Below, piece by piece: positions 53,007-62,169 of a stretch of DNA of 64,000 nucleotides. Position 1 is the first letter of the stretch. The number at the start of each line of letters is the position of its first letter. This DNA is from JAJYLM01 sp964547905 (GTDB taxonomy: Bacteria > JAMCPX01). The stretch lies in assembly GCA_964547905.1 (NCBI GenBank), contig CAZJPN010000050.1, positions 1-64,000 on the forward strand, in the 5' to 3' direction. A model generated the notes under the pieces. The model saw only the letters and a list, made by a program, of their open reading frames with translations, did no database searches and was not told the origin of the DNA. The translations under genes and the position numbers were made by a program.

Positions 53007-54809
53007 TTATTCGAACCATTCTGGCCGCATCTTAAGAGTGAGCCCTTCTGCTTTTCCCAGGGTTTCCGCAATGCCCTTTATTTTGGGAAGTTCATAGGTA
53101 AAAAAATACCTGCAAGTATGAATCTTGGATTTATAGAAAGTATCGTCCTTTTTATTGGAAGCTGAACGAAGAGCTATGCTTGCTTTGGTCGCCTGCAGAA
53201 GCCACTGCCATGCTATAGTAATGATACCAAAGAGCTCAAGGTAGAGCGTGGCGTCAGCCAAGAAAAATTCTGTCTCACCCTTACGAGCAATACCGATGAG
53301 TGATTCTGTGATGCCTTGCAAAATTTTTATCGCCTCTGCAAGCAAACCTGCACAATCTTTACACTCATCTATCTCATGGCCAGCCGCAATAGCCTTCTTA
53401 AGCTCTTCCAGAAACAGCAAAAAGGCCCTGCCATTTTTCATTACGACTTTACGTCCGAGCAAGTCCATCCCCTGAATGCCGGTCGTCCCCTCATGGATCG
53501 AGTGAATTCGTACGTCACGGTAGTACTGTTCGAGAGGAAATTCGTCGCAATAACCGTAGCCGCCAAGACACTGCAAACCTTGACTTACCGAGAGAATTCC
53601 CATTTCGGATGGATAACTCTTAGCGACCGGAGTGAGGAGATCGAGTAAAAGCTCATATCGTTCTTTTTCCTCCCCTTGAGTTACAAAGGCCAAGTCAACA
53701 TATTGGGAACATTGGAAAATAAGGGATAGTGAGCCTTCAACTACAGCACGCTGAAAAAGCAGCATTCTTTTTATATCGGCATGTTCTATTATCGGTATCT
53801 GGGGGGTAAGCGGATCTTTAGACGCGATCGGCCTTCCCTGAGGACGCTGTTTCGTATACTCGAGAGAGGCATAATAAGCGGCTGAAGCAATCGCGGTAGC
53901 ACCCATACCAACATCGATCCTTGCCTCGTTCATCATTTGGAACATGTAACTCAAGCCCCTGTTCGGTTCACCAACCAACCAACCGCGGCAGTCATCATTG
54001 TCTCCAAACGCAAGCTGTGTGATCGGTGCACCTCGGTAGCCAAGTTTGTGGTAGATACCCATACAGGTTACATCATTTGTTACCAATCCGCCGTTTTTTT
54101 CTGGACGTTTTTTCGGGACAACAAACAGTGATATTCCCTTGACTCCTATGGGCGCTCCCTCTATCCTGCCCAACAGCAGATGGACAACGTTTTCTATTGA
54201 TTCATAATCTGAAGAGGAGATGAATATCTTCTGTCCCTTTATTCTGTAAAAGCCTTCCTTAGTTGGGATCGCGAGCGTCGTAATATCGGTAAGCGAGGAG
54301 CCTGCTTGGGGTTCTGTTAAGGCCATCGTTCCCTGCCAGAGGCCAGCAAACATCTTTTGCACATAGGTTTGAATCAACTCTTGAGATCCGAACGAGGTTA
54401 TCAGATGAGCTGCGCCGGCTGTCAAAAACGGATAAACTGAAGCCGAGTAATTAGCAGCGGCGAAAATGCCGCGAAACGCTGTCATAAGCATATTCGGGAT
54501 CTGTTGCCCGCCATACTCATAGGAAGACTCCGCCCCTATCCATCCTCCCTCACCACAGGCCTTCATGATCTGTGCTGCCAGCGGGTGGACATACACTTTA
54601 CCATCTTTGAATTCAGGCGGTTTTTTGTCCATTTCGGTAAAAGCAGGGAAGAGCATATCCTTCCCCATCTGCATCGCTGTAGAGAGAACCAGATCAAAGG
54701 TTTCCTTACTGTGATCGGAAAAATATGGGTATTTGGTTAACCGAGCAGCGTCGAACATTTCGTAGAGTAAGAACTCTAAATTCCTTAAATTAATAAATTG
54801 TTCAGCCAT
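53007..54809 (-). CDS. acyl-CoA dehydrogenase (long form with C-terminal domain)
   Basis: The 600-residue product is a second acyl-CoA dehydrogenase, clearly different from the one at 39396. Marks: TMALTEPQAGSSLTDI, YRIKGQKIFISSSDY, NDVTCMGIYHKLGYRGAPITQL, GLQCLGGYGYCDEFPLEQYYRDVRIHSIHEGTTGIQGMDLLGRK (catalytic Glu in HEGTT), then a roughly 150-residue helical tail. This is the FadE5/DmdC-like type found in many proteobacteria and actinobacteria. Base use appears richer in G and C than its neighbours. It lies 131 bases from tRNA-Phe, so recent acquisition is possible. A 16-bp perfect palindrome sits 27 bases before the ATG. Confidence 0.93.
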   Translation of the reverse strand: MAEQFINLRNLEFLLYEMFDAARLTKYPYFSDHSKETFDLVLSTAMQMGKDMLFPAFTEMDKKPPEFKDGKVYVHPLAAQIMKACGEGGWIGAESSYEYGGQQIPNMLMTAFRGIFAAANYSASVYPFLTAGAAHLITSFGSQELIQTYVQKMFAGLWQGTMALTEPQAGSSLTDITTLAIPTKEGFYRIKGQKIFISSSDYESIENVVHLLLGRIEGAPIGVKGISLFVVPKKRPEKNGGLVTNDVTCMGIYHKLGYRGAPITQLAFGDNDDCRGWLVGEPNRGLSYMFQMMNEARIDVGMGATAIASAAYYASLEYTKQRPQGRPIASKDPLTPQIPIIEHADIKRMLLFQRAVVEGSLSLIFQCSQYVDLAFVTQGEEKERYELLLDLLTPVAKSYPSEMGILSVSQGLQCLGGYGYCDEFPLEQYYRDVRIHSIHEGTTGIQGMDLLGRKVVMKNGRAFLLFLEELKKAIAAGHEIDECKDCAGLLAEAIKILQGITESLIGIARKGETEFFLADATLYLELFGIITIAWQWLLQATKASIALRSASNKKDDTFYKSKIHTCRYFFTYELPKIKGIAETLGKAEGLTLKMRPEWFE

Positions 54810-54836
54810 AAACCTGTCCCTTTTCCCTTTAAAATA

Positions 54837-54852
54837 CCAAGATTAATCTTGG
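54837..54852. promoter_or_regulatory. perfect palindrome CCAAGATTAATCTTGG, candidate operator
   Basis: A 16-bp perfect palindrome in the leader of the acyl-CoA dehydrogenase gene. It lies downstream of a minus-strand TTGACA (54912-54907) with TAAGGT (54889-54884) 17 bases on. The size and place suit a TetR- or LacI-type repressor, but no regulator gene is adjacent. Confidence 0.5.
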
Positions 54853-55054
54853 CTACTTAATGAAGTCGGCTATCTTTTAAACTACCTTAAAGTTGTTGGT
54901 TAAGCTTGTCAAGTTTTTAATGGCTGAGGCAGATGTTTTTCCTTTCTTGAATTTCATCGAATAAATATAATAATCAGGACGCACTCAATCTCTTGTCTTT
55001 TCAAAGAAAAGGCTTTATGATATAAAAATGAATAAATCCAATACGGAGGAACAA

Positions 55055-56383
55055 ATGAAACCGAAAACGATTAGAAGCTGGTGGATAGTGATCCTTATTC
55101 TGGCTGTTACCTCAGCTTTTGCAGCTAAAATTGTAGCCAATAAAGAACTCCCTCAAAAGAGTAACGAAACCAGATATGAAGAACTTGGTCTGTTTACATC
55201 TGTTCTTAACAAAGTCCAAAAAGACTATGTAGAACCTGTAAGCACGAAAAAGCTCATCTATGGTGCTTTAAAGGGCATGATCAGCTCTCTCGATCCTCAT
55301 TCAGGCTTCATGACACCCAATGAATATAAAGATCTCGAAGTAAGCACACAGGGACAATTCGGCGGTGTTGGGATGACAATAACACTAAAGAACGGCATAC
55401 TTACGGTAATATCTCCTATAGAAGATACACCTGCTGCAAAAGCAGGGATAGAACCAGGTGATAAAATTATCATGATAGACGGTAAACCTACAAATGATCT
55501 CACCCTTGAACAAGACCTTGATATGATACGCGGACCGAGCGGTACGAAAGTGAGGATAACTGTTATCAGGGAAGGATTGAAACAGCCAAAGATTTTTGAT
55601 TTAACAAGGGAAATCATAAAAATTAAAAGTGTTAAATACGACGTTATTGATGGACATTATGGATACATAAGGATTATACAGTTTCAGGAAACTACCAACA
55701 GCGAACTTCAGAAAGCTCTTGACGAAATACATAAAAAAACAGGCAATGACGTTGAAGGTGTTATACTTGATTTGAGAAATAATCCAGGCGGGCTGCTCGA
55801 TCAGGCAGTTGCTGTTGCCTCCCGCTTTATAAAGAGCGGCCTTATTGTTTACACAAAGGGCAGACTTCCGGATCAACAATTAAAGTTTATGGCAAGCGGT
55901 AAAAATGTCGAACCCGATTATCCTATAGTAGCTTTAATTAACGGTGGTACGGCAAGCGCCTCCGAGATAGTCGCCGGTGCATTACAGGATCACAAGAGGG
56001 CGATAATCGTTGGAACACCAAGCTTTGGCAAAGGCTCCGTTCAAACAATTATTCCGTTAGAGGACGGCTCTGCACTCCGCCTGACTACCGCCCTTTACTA
56101 CACGCCAAACGGCAAATCTATCCAGGCCGAAGGAATACAACCCAACATAACGATGCACGAAGAGAAGATCGTAGAAGAAGAATCACAGAATATTTTTGGT
56201 GTAAAAGAAAAAGATCTTGAAGGGCATTTCCCTGCACAAAATAAATTACCAAAAGAGAAAATAAAAGAGACAAAGAAGACAGAGAACCTATTGAGCGATA
56301 GTGAAATAAAGCGTGCACTTGATATACTGAAGGGTATCCACCTTTACACTGCTATAAATGGAGGTAGCACTGTCAAAAATTAA
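55055..56383 (+). CDS. ctpA: C-terminal processing peptidase (S41 family)
   Basis: From the ATG at 55055 (GGAGGA upstream) the product is 442 residues. It has an N-terminal membrane anchor or signal (WWIVILILAVTSAFAA), a PDZ domain (FGGVGMTITLKNGILTVISPIEDTPAAKAGIEPGDKI) and the S41 catalytic core: LDLRNNPGGLLDQAV, then NGGTASASEIVAGAL with the nucleophile Ser, and VGTPSFGKGSVQ with the catalytic Lys. It trims periplasmic proteins at the C-terminus. An in-frame ATG at 55028 is possible but lacks a site. The stop overlaps ftsB (TAATG). Confidence 0.95.
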   Translation: MKPKTIRSWWIVILILAVTSAFAAKIVANKELPQKSNETRYEELGLFTSVLNKVQKDYVEPVSTKKLIYGALKGMISSLDPHSGFMTPNEYKDLEVSTQGQFGGVGMTITLKNGILTVISPIEDTPAAKAGIEPGDKIIMIDGKPTNDLTLEQDLDMIRGPSGTKVRITVIREGLKQPKIFDLTREIIKIKSVKYDVIDGHYGYIRIIQFQETTNSELQKALDEIHKKTGNDVEGVILDLRNNPGGLLDQAVAVASRFIKSGLIVYTKGRLPDQQLKFMASGKNVEPDYPIVALINGGTASASEIVAGALQDHKRAIIVGTPSFGKGSVQTIIPLEDGSALRLTTALYYTPNGKSIQAEGIQPNITMHEEKIVEEESQNIFGVKEKDLEGHFPAQNKLPKEKIKETKKTENLLSDSEIKRALDILKGIHLYTAINGGSTVKN

Positions 56384-56700
56384 TGAAGTGGTTTTATAGA
56401 TTTCTATTGCTTCTCATAATAGCAATGGCCGTATACGCCGTCGCCTCGCATGGTGGAGTATACGATCTATGGCAAATTAAGAAGAATATAGCACAGGTGG
56501 AGGCAAGGAATACGTTGTTGACGCAGGAGAAAGATAACCTTGCAGAACAAATAAACTTATTACAATCGAACAATTTTTATATAGAAAAGATAGCACGTGA
56601 GGAGCTTGGTATGGCAAGAAAAGATGATATAGTAGTCTATCTGAGAAAAGATAACAACCACACTCCTCAGTTCCCTGCAGTAAATCATAACGAAAAATAA
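56383..56700 (+). CDS. ftsB: septum formation initiator (FtsB/DivIC family)
   Basis: The 105-residue single-pass protein has one membrane segment (FYRFLLLLIIAMAVYAVAS), a coiled coil (KKNIAQVEARNTLLTQEKDNLAEQINLLQ) and the conserved end IEKIAREELGMARKDDIVVYL. FtsB/DivIC links FtsL and FtsQ in the divisome. Length and domain order are typical. The TAATG overlap with ctpA shows translational coupling; no ribosome site lies at the usual distance. Confidence 0.92.
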   Translation: MKWFYRFLLLLIIAMAVYAVASHGGVYDLWQIKKNIAQVEARNTLLTQEKDNLAEQINLLQSNNFYIEKIAREELGMARKDDIVVYLRKDNNHTPQFPAVNHNEK

Positions 56701-56718
56701 AAACTATATTTTCATATT

Positions 56719-58815
56719 ATGGCTGACCGAAAGAAGAAACATATTTTTATTATATCTCTATTCTCAATTATGCTCGCAGCTACTTCCGCTTGCTATGTAT
56801 TGGGTATAGGATCAGGCAATGATTACGACAATATTTTTTTTATAGCCTTTATTGCCCTTTTTTTTATTTTTTCAATTATTTCTTATATAGTAACTAAAAT
56901 CCCACAGAACATAAAAAATATTATGCTTTCGCTGCTTATCGTCGCTGCCTTCATAATAATGCTTGATTATATTGAAGTTACGTTTCTGTTTAACGCTTAT
57001 TCTTCCATCTATTTGATATTCAGTCTTATAACACTGTTGTTCGGTATTGCCGATGGGGTTATCACTGTTTTATACGGTGCCGCATTGTTCTTAACAAAGT
57101 CTTACATTTATTCAATACCTTATGATCGCTATATATATTATTCTCTCGTTTCCATGGTCTCTGTTATAACCATAGGGTTGTTGGTAGCCTACGAAAGGAA
57201 GATATTAGAGAGATTGAAAAATAAAATTTCCACACTTCAGGAGGCACCCATAGAGTTCAGTTTAAAGCCGGGCGGTAAGAGTGATTATGTTCAATATTCC
57301 GAAATCATTTCCGATGATGGACTTAAAAAGGAAAAAAACAGACTTATGGTTATGCTCAACGAAAGGTTATTCAATATCGTAGAAACGATCCGCTCCGCGA
57401 TACATCCCTTCACGGTGATACTCTACCTCGTAGACAATGACATGAAATTAAGAGGCAGAGAAATACTATCAAACAGTGAATGGATAGATATGGATAAACC
57501 GCTTTCAGCGGACGATTCCTATATCGGCTGGATACTGAAGAATAAAAAAAACATGCTCCTCAATGAGATAAAAGACGAAATCAAAGGCATACCATACTAC
57601 TCCAGAAATGAAGGTATTAAGTCATTCATGGCTGTACCTGCTTTACGTGAAAATGATATAATAGGTATTATATGTGTAGACAGCCTTGAAGTTCAGGCAT
57701 TTACGGATGAACATACAAAAATATTAACCGTAATAGCGAATCAGATCATAGATCTGCTTGACAACATAGAATTGCAGTACAGATTACGATACGATATGTA
57801 TGAGAAAAGCGCTATGTATACCTTTGTAAGAACTCTTTCTCATTATATAGATGTGGCAGATATAGCGAAAGCATCTCTCAGTGAGATCATAAGGATCACG
57901 AATGCCAATGCGGGTATTTTCGCAACGAAGAATGAACACAAAAATTTTGATATAGTTTTCACCCATAATATCGATAAAAATATTGTCGGTAAAGATTTAT
58001 TTATTGACACCGAACCAACACACGACGGTATACTGGAAAGTCAGTTGTCGGTAACTTCACAGGTTGCAACATCTCAGATAAAACTCCTTTATCCAGCATT
58101 GTACAACCTTTATGTACCCGATAAAACTCTAAAATATACAGCCATAATATCCCTGCGTGGAAAGATGGAAGAAGTAGGCTTGATAGTTTTATTCATGGGA
58201 AACACCATCAATGAAAGGATAAGTATAATTCTCGACACACTTATAAATCAGGTTTCCATATCCCTTTATAACTCTATCCTATTCAATAAACTTGGTAAAT
58301 TGGCAATAACAGACGGACTCACGGATCTCCATAATCACAGACATTTTCAGGAGTATTTAGAGGCCGAGATAAAAGAGGCAATCAGGTATGATAAACCCTT
58401 GACCCTGCTCATGATAGATATAGATCATTTTAAAATATTAAACGATACATACGGACATCCGCAGGGAGACAGAGTTTTGAAGAAATTATCGGATATCATC
58501 ATGCAAACCATAAGGGATGTCGATTATGCAGCAAGATATGGGGGTGAAGAATTCTGCATAGTACTCCCCAATACCGATAAGAAGGGGGCGTACAAGACAG
58601 CAGAACGGTTAAGAAAGGCGATCGAGTCTTTAATAATAAAAACAGAGGCCGGAGACAACATCAGATTTACCATAAGTATAGGTATATCCTCCATACCCGA
58701 AGATGCAAAGAATAAAAGTGAGCTTATACTCCACGCAGATAGGTCACTCTACCTAGCCAAAGAAAATGGTAGGAACAGAACGACAATTTATGATACTATG
58801 AAATTAAAGGAGTAA
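56719..58815 (+). CDS. membrane GAF-GGDEF diguanylate cyclase
   Basis: The 698-residue product has five to six N-terminal membrane segments (residues about 8-160), a short coiled coil and a GAF domain at about 210-350 (SFMAVPALRENDIIGIICVDS). A second, more divergent GAF-like region lies at about 360-520. The GGDEF domain at about 530-698 starts LAITDGLTDLHNHRHFQEYL and has the active site GGEEF (608-612). An RxxD I-site (RDVD, 599-602) precedes it. It should make cyclic di-GMP under feedback control. It lies 18 bases after ftsB and three bases before pdxJ. Confidence 0.93.
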   Translation: MADRKKKHIFIISLFSIMLAATSACYVLGIGSGNDYDNIFFIAFIALFFIFSIISYIVTKIPQNIKNIMLSLLIVAAFIIMLDYIEVTFLFNAYSSIYLIFSLITLLFGIADGVITVLYGAALFLTKSYIYSIPYDRYIYYSLVSMVSVITIGLLVAYERKILERLKNKISTLQEAPIEFSLKPGGKSDYVQYSEIISDDGLKKEKNRLMVMLNERLFNIVETIRSAIHPFTVILYLVDNDMKLRGREILSNSEWIDMDKPLSADDSYIGWILKNKKNMLLNEIKDEIKGIPYYSRNEGIKSFMAVPALRENDIIGIICVDSLEVQAFTDEHTKILTVIANQIIDLLDNIELQYRLRYDMYEKSAMYTFVRTLSHYIDVADIAKASLSEIIRITNANAGIFATKNEHKNFDIVFTHNIDKNIVGKDLFIDTEPTHDGILESQLSVTSQVATSQIKLLYPALYNLYVPDKTLKYTAIISLRGKMEEVGLIVLFMGNTINERISIILDTLINQVSISLYNSILFNKLGKLAITDGLTDLHNHRHFQEYLEAEIKEAIRYDKPLTLLMIDIDHFKILNDTYGHPQGDRVLKKLSDIIMQTIRDVDYAARYGGEEFCIVLPNTDKKGAYKTAERLRKAIESLIIKTEAGDNIRFTISIGISSIPEDAKNKSELILHADRSLYLAKENGRNRTTIYDTMKLKE

Positions 58816-58818
58816 TCA

Positions 58819-59544
58819 ATGATGAAAAAACTTGGCGTTAATATCGATCATATAGCAACGATTAGACAGGCAAGAAAGACAAACGAGCCTGATCCTGTAA
58901 ATTCAATCAGTATCATAGAGCTTGCGGGCGCTGACAGCATTGTTATGCATCTCAGAGAGGACAGAAGGCATACACAGGATAGAGATCTTGAACTTGCACG
59001 AAAGATTGTCAAAACAAAACTAAATCTGGAAATGGCACCGACACAGGAGATGATAAAGATAGCACTTGATATAAAACCTGATACCGTCACACTTGTCCCT
59101 GAACGCAGAGAGGAACTCACAACCGAAGGAGGACTTGAAGTGGCCCTGAATATGGAATCGTTTAAGAAATACATAAGATTGTTTCATGATGCGGATATTG
59201 TTGTCAGTCTTTTCATAGATCCAGACCTTGACCAGATAAAAGCAGCCCACAGGGTAGGCGCTGATGTGGTGGAGATAAGCACAGCAAGGTACAGCGAATC
59301 AAAAATAAAGAAAGAGCTCGAAACAAATATACAACAAATAATCAATGCGGTTATAACAGCAGAGAAATTAAAGCTCGGGATAGCAGCAGGACATGGTCTT
59401 ACCTACATCAACATAGAACCGATAACCAGAATAGATGCAATAACAGAGTATAATATAGGTCATTCTATCATAGCGAGAGCTTTATTTATAGGCATTACTC
59501 ATGCTGTAAAAGAAATGAAAGATAAGATAAATTCGAGATTATAG
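58819..59544 (+). CDS. pdxJ: pyridoxine 5'-phosphate synthase
   Basis: PdxJ condenses 1-deoxyxylulose-5-phosphate with 3-amino-2-oxopropyl phosphate to form pyridoxine 5'-phosphate (vitamin B6). The 241-residue product starts KLGVNIDHIATIRQARKTNEPDP and has HLREDRRHTQDRD, LNLEMAPTQEM, TLVPERREELTTEGGL and the C-terminal AGHGLTYINI. Length and motifs are normal. AAAGGAG six bases before the first ATG fixes the start; a second ATG follows. pdxA and acpS are not in view. Confidence 0.97.
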   Translation: MMKKLGVNIDHIATIRQARKTNEPDPVNSISIIELAGADSIVMHLREDRRHTQDRDLELARKIVKTKLNLEMAPTQEMIKIALDIKPDTVTLVPERREELTTEGGLEVALNMESFKKYIRLFHDADIVVSLFIDPDLDQIKAAHRVGADVVEISTARYSESKIKKELETNIQQIINAVITAEKLKLGIAAGHGLTYINIEPITRIDAITEYNIGHSIIARALFIGITHAVKEMKDKINSRL

Positions 59545-59577
59545 ACACTAAAACTTACTAAAAGGAGATAATAAGTT

Positions 59578-60405
59578 ATGGCCATAATAACCATATCAAG
59601 AGGAACATTCAGCGGCGGAGAAAAACTGGCGGAATGCCTTGCCAAAAAATTAGAGTATAAATCAATAAGTAGGGAGATCCTTGTACAAGCCGCTGAAAAA
59701 TATGGTATTTCAGAGAACAAATTAATAACAGCCATGGAAGCAAAACCTGCTATGAGAGAACGACTGTCATTAAATATAGACAGGTTCCGCTACCTTTCTT
59801 TTATACAGGCCACCCTATGTGAAGCGGCAAAAAATGATAACATTGTTTATTACGGGCACGCAGGTCATCTTCTTTTAAAAGACGCATGCCCCATCATAAA
59901 GGTCAAGGTTATAGCAAGTATGGAACAGCGAATCCTCTTTGCCATGGAGCGTAACAAAATTTCCCGGGAAGCGGCGATTCCTTATATCAAAAAAATGGAC
60001 AAATACAGGAAACAATGGACAAAGTTTCTTTATGATATTGACTGGAATGATCCTTCGCTGTACGATATTATCATAAATTTGAAGGACACGAGCATACAAA
60101 CAGCTTGTTATATGATAGCTGTTATGACAACAGCCCCGGAATTCAAACTCACAGAGGTTTCAAAAAAGGCTTTAGCAGATCTCACACTTGAGAGCCAGGT
60201 AAAGGCAAGGCTTGCAGCCGATGATACTACGAAAGATTATATGCTGAAAATTGCGGTAAAAGACGGCAATGTAAGAGTCAGCGGCAGGGTTAAAAATGTC
60301 GAGGATGCCAATAGAATAAAAACCATTATCGAAGAAATGCCCGGTGTCAAGAGTATGGACTGCAGTTGCGTAAACTATTACATAAATGATGATGTAATAC
60401 TTTAA
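59578..60405 (+). CDS. cytidylate-kinase-like domain fused to a BON domain
   Basis: The 275-residue product has an N-terminal cytidylate kinase-like 2 domain (AIITISRGTFSGGEKLAECLAKKL, then SISREILVQAAEKYGI), YGHAGHLLLKDACPIIKVKVIAS and the DWNDPSLYDIIINL block. The usual P-loop Gly/Lys pattern is changed to GTFSGGEKL. Residues about 205-275 form a BON domain (VKARLAADDTTKDYMLKIAVKDGNVRVSGRVKNVEDANRI), a fold usually found in periplasmic or membrane-associated proteins. There is no signal peptide. Proteins of this type are known in deltaproteobacteria, but function is not established. It lies 34 bases after pdxJ with its own AAGGAG. Confidence 0.78.
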   Translation: MAIITISRGTFSGGEKLAECLAKKLEYKSISREILVQAAEKYGISENKLITAMEAKPAMRERLSLNIDRFRYLSFIQATLCEAAKNDNIVYYGHAGHLLLKDACPIIKVKVIASMEQRILFAMERNKISREAAIPYIKKMDKYRKQWTKFLYDIDWNDPSLYDIIINLKDTSIQTACYMIAVMTTAPEFKLTEVSKKALADLTLESQVKARLAADDTTKDYMLKIAVKDGNVRVSGRVKNVEDANRIKTIIEEMPGVKSMDCSCVNYYINDDVIL

Positions 60406-60410
60406 CTCCG

Positions 60411-60433
60411 AAAATGCATTTTTCGGGTGAATC
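60411..60433. terminator. gene-end palindrome between converging genes
   Basis: CCGAAAATGCATTTTTCGGG is an almost perfect hairpin six bases after the plus-strand gene and 20 bases beyond the minus-strand MFS gene, so it could end transcription both ways. It is also the most complete copy of the dispersed gene-end motif. Confidence 0.5.
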
Positions 60434-60452
60434 GCCCTCTTTTGGGTGGTTT

Positions 60453-61961
60453 CTATTCTGAAAGAAAATGCTCTTTCGCCATCTTTACCCTGCCCTTCTT
60501 GGTAATGGAAAGTATGGCTGAAATGAAATTAAGGATCGTATAGGTGATAATTACCACTACAAACCCATGCATAAAACCGTTTTCCCTGAGCTGATGAGGT
60601 GCACTGTTGATATTGATATGATGATAGCCCTTTGTGGTTAAATATGCCGCTGTTATCGAGGTTATGATAAGTCCGGAAATATCTATACCAAACACCCTTC
60701 CGCTTGCCCGCATCATGTTGAGAATGCCGCCCGCACTTCCCAGTCTTTCTTCTGGAACACTTCCCATGACAGCGCTGTTGTTCGGCGGGGTAAATAAGCC
60801 CATACCCAATCCCAGTGTTGTAAATTCTATGATTAGTACAGCCACATCAGGATGTCTGCCGGAAAAGATCATGCAAAAGGATGCGATAGAGCATATAAAC
60901 ATACCAAGAGATGTCATGATGGGCGGACCATACTTGTCGGAAAGTGCGCCCGCAATAGGTGCAACAATGGACATGGTAATGGGTATAGGGGTTAATAATG
61001 TCCCTGCCGTAAACGCGGAGAATTTTGCTATGTTTTCAAGATAGAACGGCATTATGAAAAGTATACCGAACAAAACATAATAAGAAAAGAATCCTGTAAT
61101 ATTACCAGCTGAAAAATCGTATATTTTATACAATTTAAAATCCATCATTGGATAACTTAATTTTAATTCCGCTACGATGAATACACTGAAGAAAATAACA
61201 AATAATAGAATATAGGTGACTATGGTATCGGACTCCCAGCCCAATTTACGCCCTTCGTTCAATGCCAGCACAAGAAACAATAAGGCAGCCGCAAATGTAA
61301 TACTTCCTATGTAATCCATCTTTTCTCTAATCTTTGATCTCTTATCCTTTGGTAAAACATACAAAGCTGCCAGCGTTCCAATAATACCAATCGGTACGTT
61401 TACATAAAAAATAGAACGCCATTTTGTACCGAAGAGGTTCAGATTTATAAGCAGGCCGCCAAGAAAAGGACCAACCGACATAGCAATAGCCTGCACGGCA
61501 CCCTGAATACCAATAGCCTTTCCGAGCTCTTTTGGCGGGAAACATTGAGTTATAATGGCAACAGAATTAGCCTGCAACAAGCCGCCGCCGACAGCCTGAA
61601 TCACCCTTGAAATGATCATAAATTCTATGTTCGGTGCAACGCCGCATAATGCAGAACCTATTGTAAAAATGACAAAACCAAGATTGTACATTCTGCTTCT
61701 TCCGAACATGTCTGCAAGCCTTCCGAAAAACGGCAGAAAAATTGTAAGCGTAAGCATGTATGCCATTGCGACCCATTCATCAAGATGCAGGGATATATGG
61801 TAATACTTTTCAAGTGTAGGTAATGCAATATTCTCTATACTTACATCGAGTGCAGACATGGATGCACCGATTAGAACAGTTGTCAGTATAAACCATCGCC
61901 ATTGAGGATGCGATGAAAAGAAGGGATGAGGCCATTTAGCTTTCAGAGTATTTCCTTCCAT
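60453..61961 (-). CDS. MFS transporter of the DHA2 (EmrB/QacA) drug-export family
   Basis: The 502-residue membrane protein has about 14 hydrophobic segments. DHA2 marks include LIGASMSALDVSIENIALPTL in helix 1 (motif D1-like), GRLADMFGRSRMYNLG (motif A), SRVIQAVGGGLLQANSVAII (motif B) and QGAVQAIAMSVGPFLGGLL (motif C). These are proton-driven exporters of drugs or lipophilic compounds. No EmrA-type adaptor or outer channel is adjacent. The promoter region has a 16-bp perfect palindrome, so a local or distant repressor probably controls it. Confidence 0.93.
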   Translation of the reverse strand: MEGNTLKAKWPHPFFSSHPQWRWFILTTVLIGASMSALDVSIENIALPTLEKYYHISLHLDEWVAMAYMLTLTIFLPFFGRLADMFGRSRMYNLGFVIFTIGSALCGVAPNIEFMIISRVIQAVGGGLLQANSVAIITQCFPPKELGKAIGIQGAVQAIAMSVGPFLGGLLINLNLFGTKWRSIFYVNVPIGIIGTLAALYVLPKDKRSKIREKMDYIGSITFAAALLFLVLALNEGRKLGWESDTIVTYILLFVIFFSVFIVAELKLSYPMMDFKLYKIYDFSAGNITGFFSYYVLFGILFIMPFYLENIAKFSAFTAGTLLTPIPITMSIVAPIAGALSDKYGPPIMTSLGMFICSIASFCMIFSGRHPDVAVLIIEFTTLGLGMGLFTPPNNSAVMGSVPEERLGSAGGILNMMRASGRVFGIDISGLIITSITAAYLTTKGYHHININSAPHQLRENGFMHGFVVVIITYTILNFISAILSITKKGRVKMAKEHFLSE

Positions 61962-62018
61962 AATTTATCCCACTTATCCTTTCATAAAGATTATCGAGAA
62001 CTACTCTTGGAAAGTTAA

Positions 62019-62065
62019 ATATTGTATACAATATACAAAATATACCTTATAAAAAAAAGTGTCAA
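62019..62065 (-). promoter_or_regulatory. MFS promoter with perfect palindromic operator ATATTGTATACAATAT
   Basis: Minus strand TTGACA (62065-62060), 17 bases, TATTTT (62042-62037). The 16-bp perfect palindrome (62034-62019) starts two bases after the -10 and would cover the transcription start. Its TTGTATACAA core is typical of GntR- or TetR-family sites. Confidence 0.7.
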
Positions 62066-62087
62066 GGGAATTTTTTTAAATTGGATT

Positions 62088-62165
62088 TGCTCAATCTTGA
62101 ATCTTACGTTTGGAGTTCTTAGTTCTTAGTTCTTAGTTTTTAATTTTGAATCTTTAATCTTGAAT
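62088..62165. repeat. AT-rich tandem-like repeat at the polA 3' end
   Basis: AGTTCTTAGTTCTTAGTTCTTAGTTTTTAATTTTGAATC shows four AGTTCTT units, then the TTGAATC/TTTAATC text also seen at 11404 and 15789. No gene is visible in the 61962-62169 gap. Confidence 0.6.
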
Positions 62166-62169
62166 TTCT

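Noticed and set aside
54504..54740. Plus-strand ORF opposite the second acyl-CoA dehydrogenase
   Set aside because: It is a shadow of a conserved coding frame and shows no motif or ribosome site.
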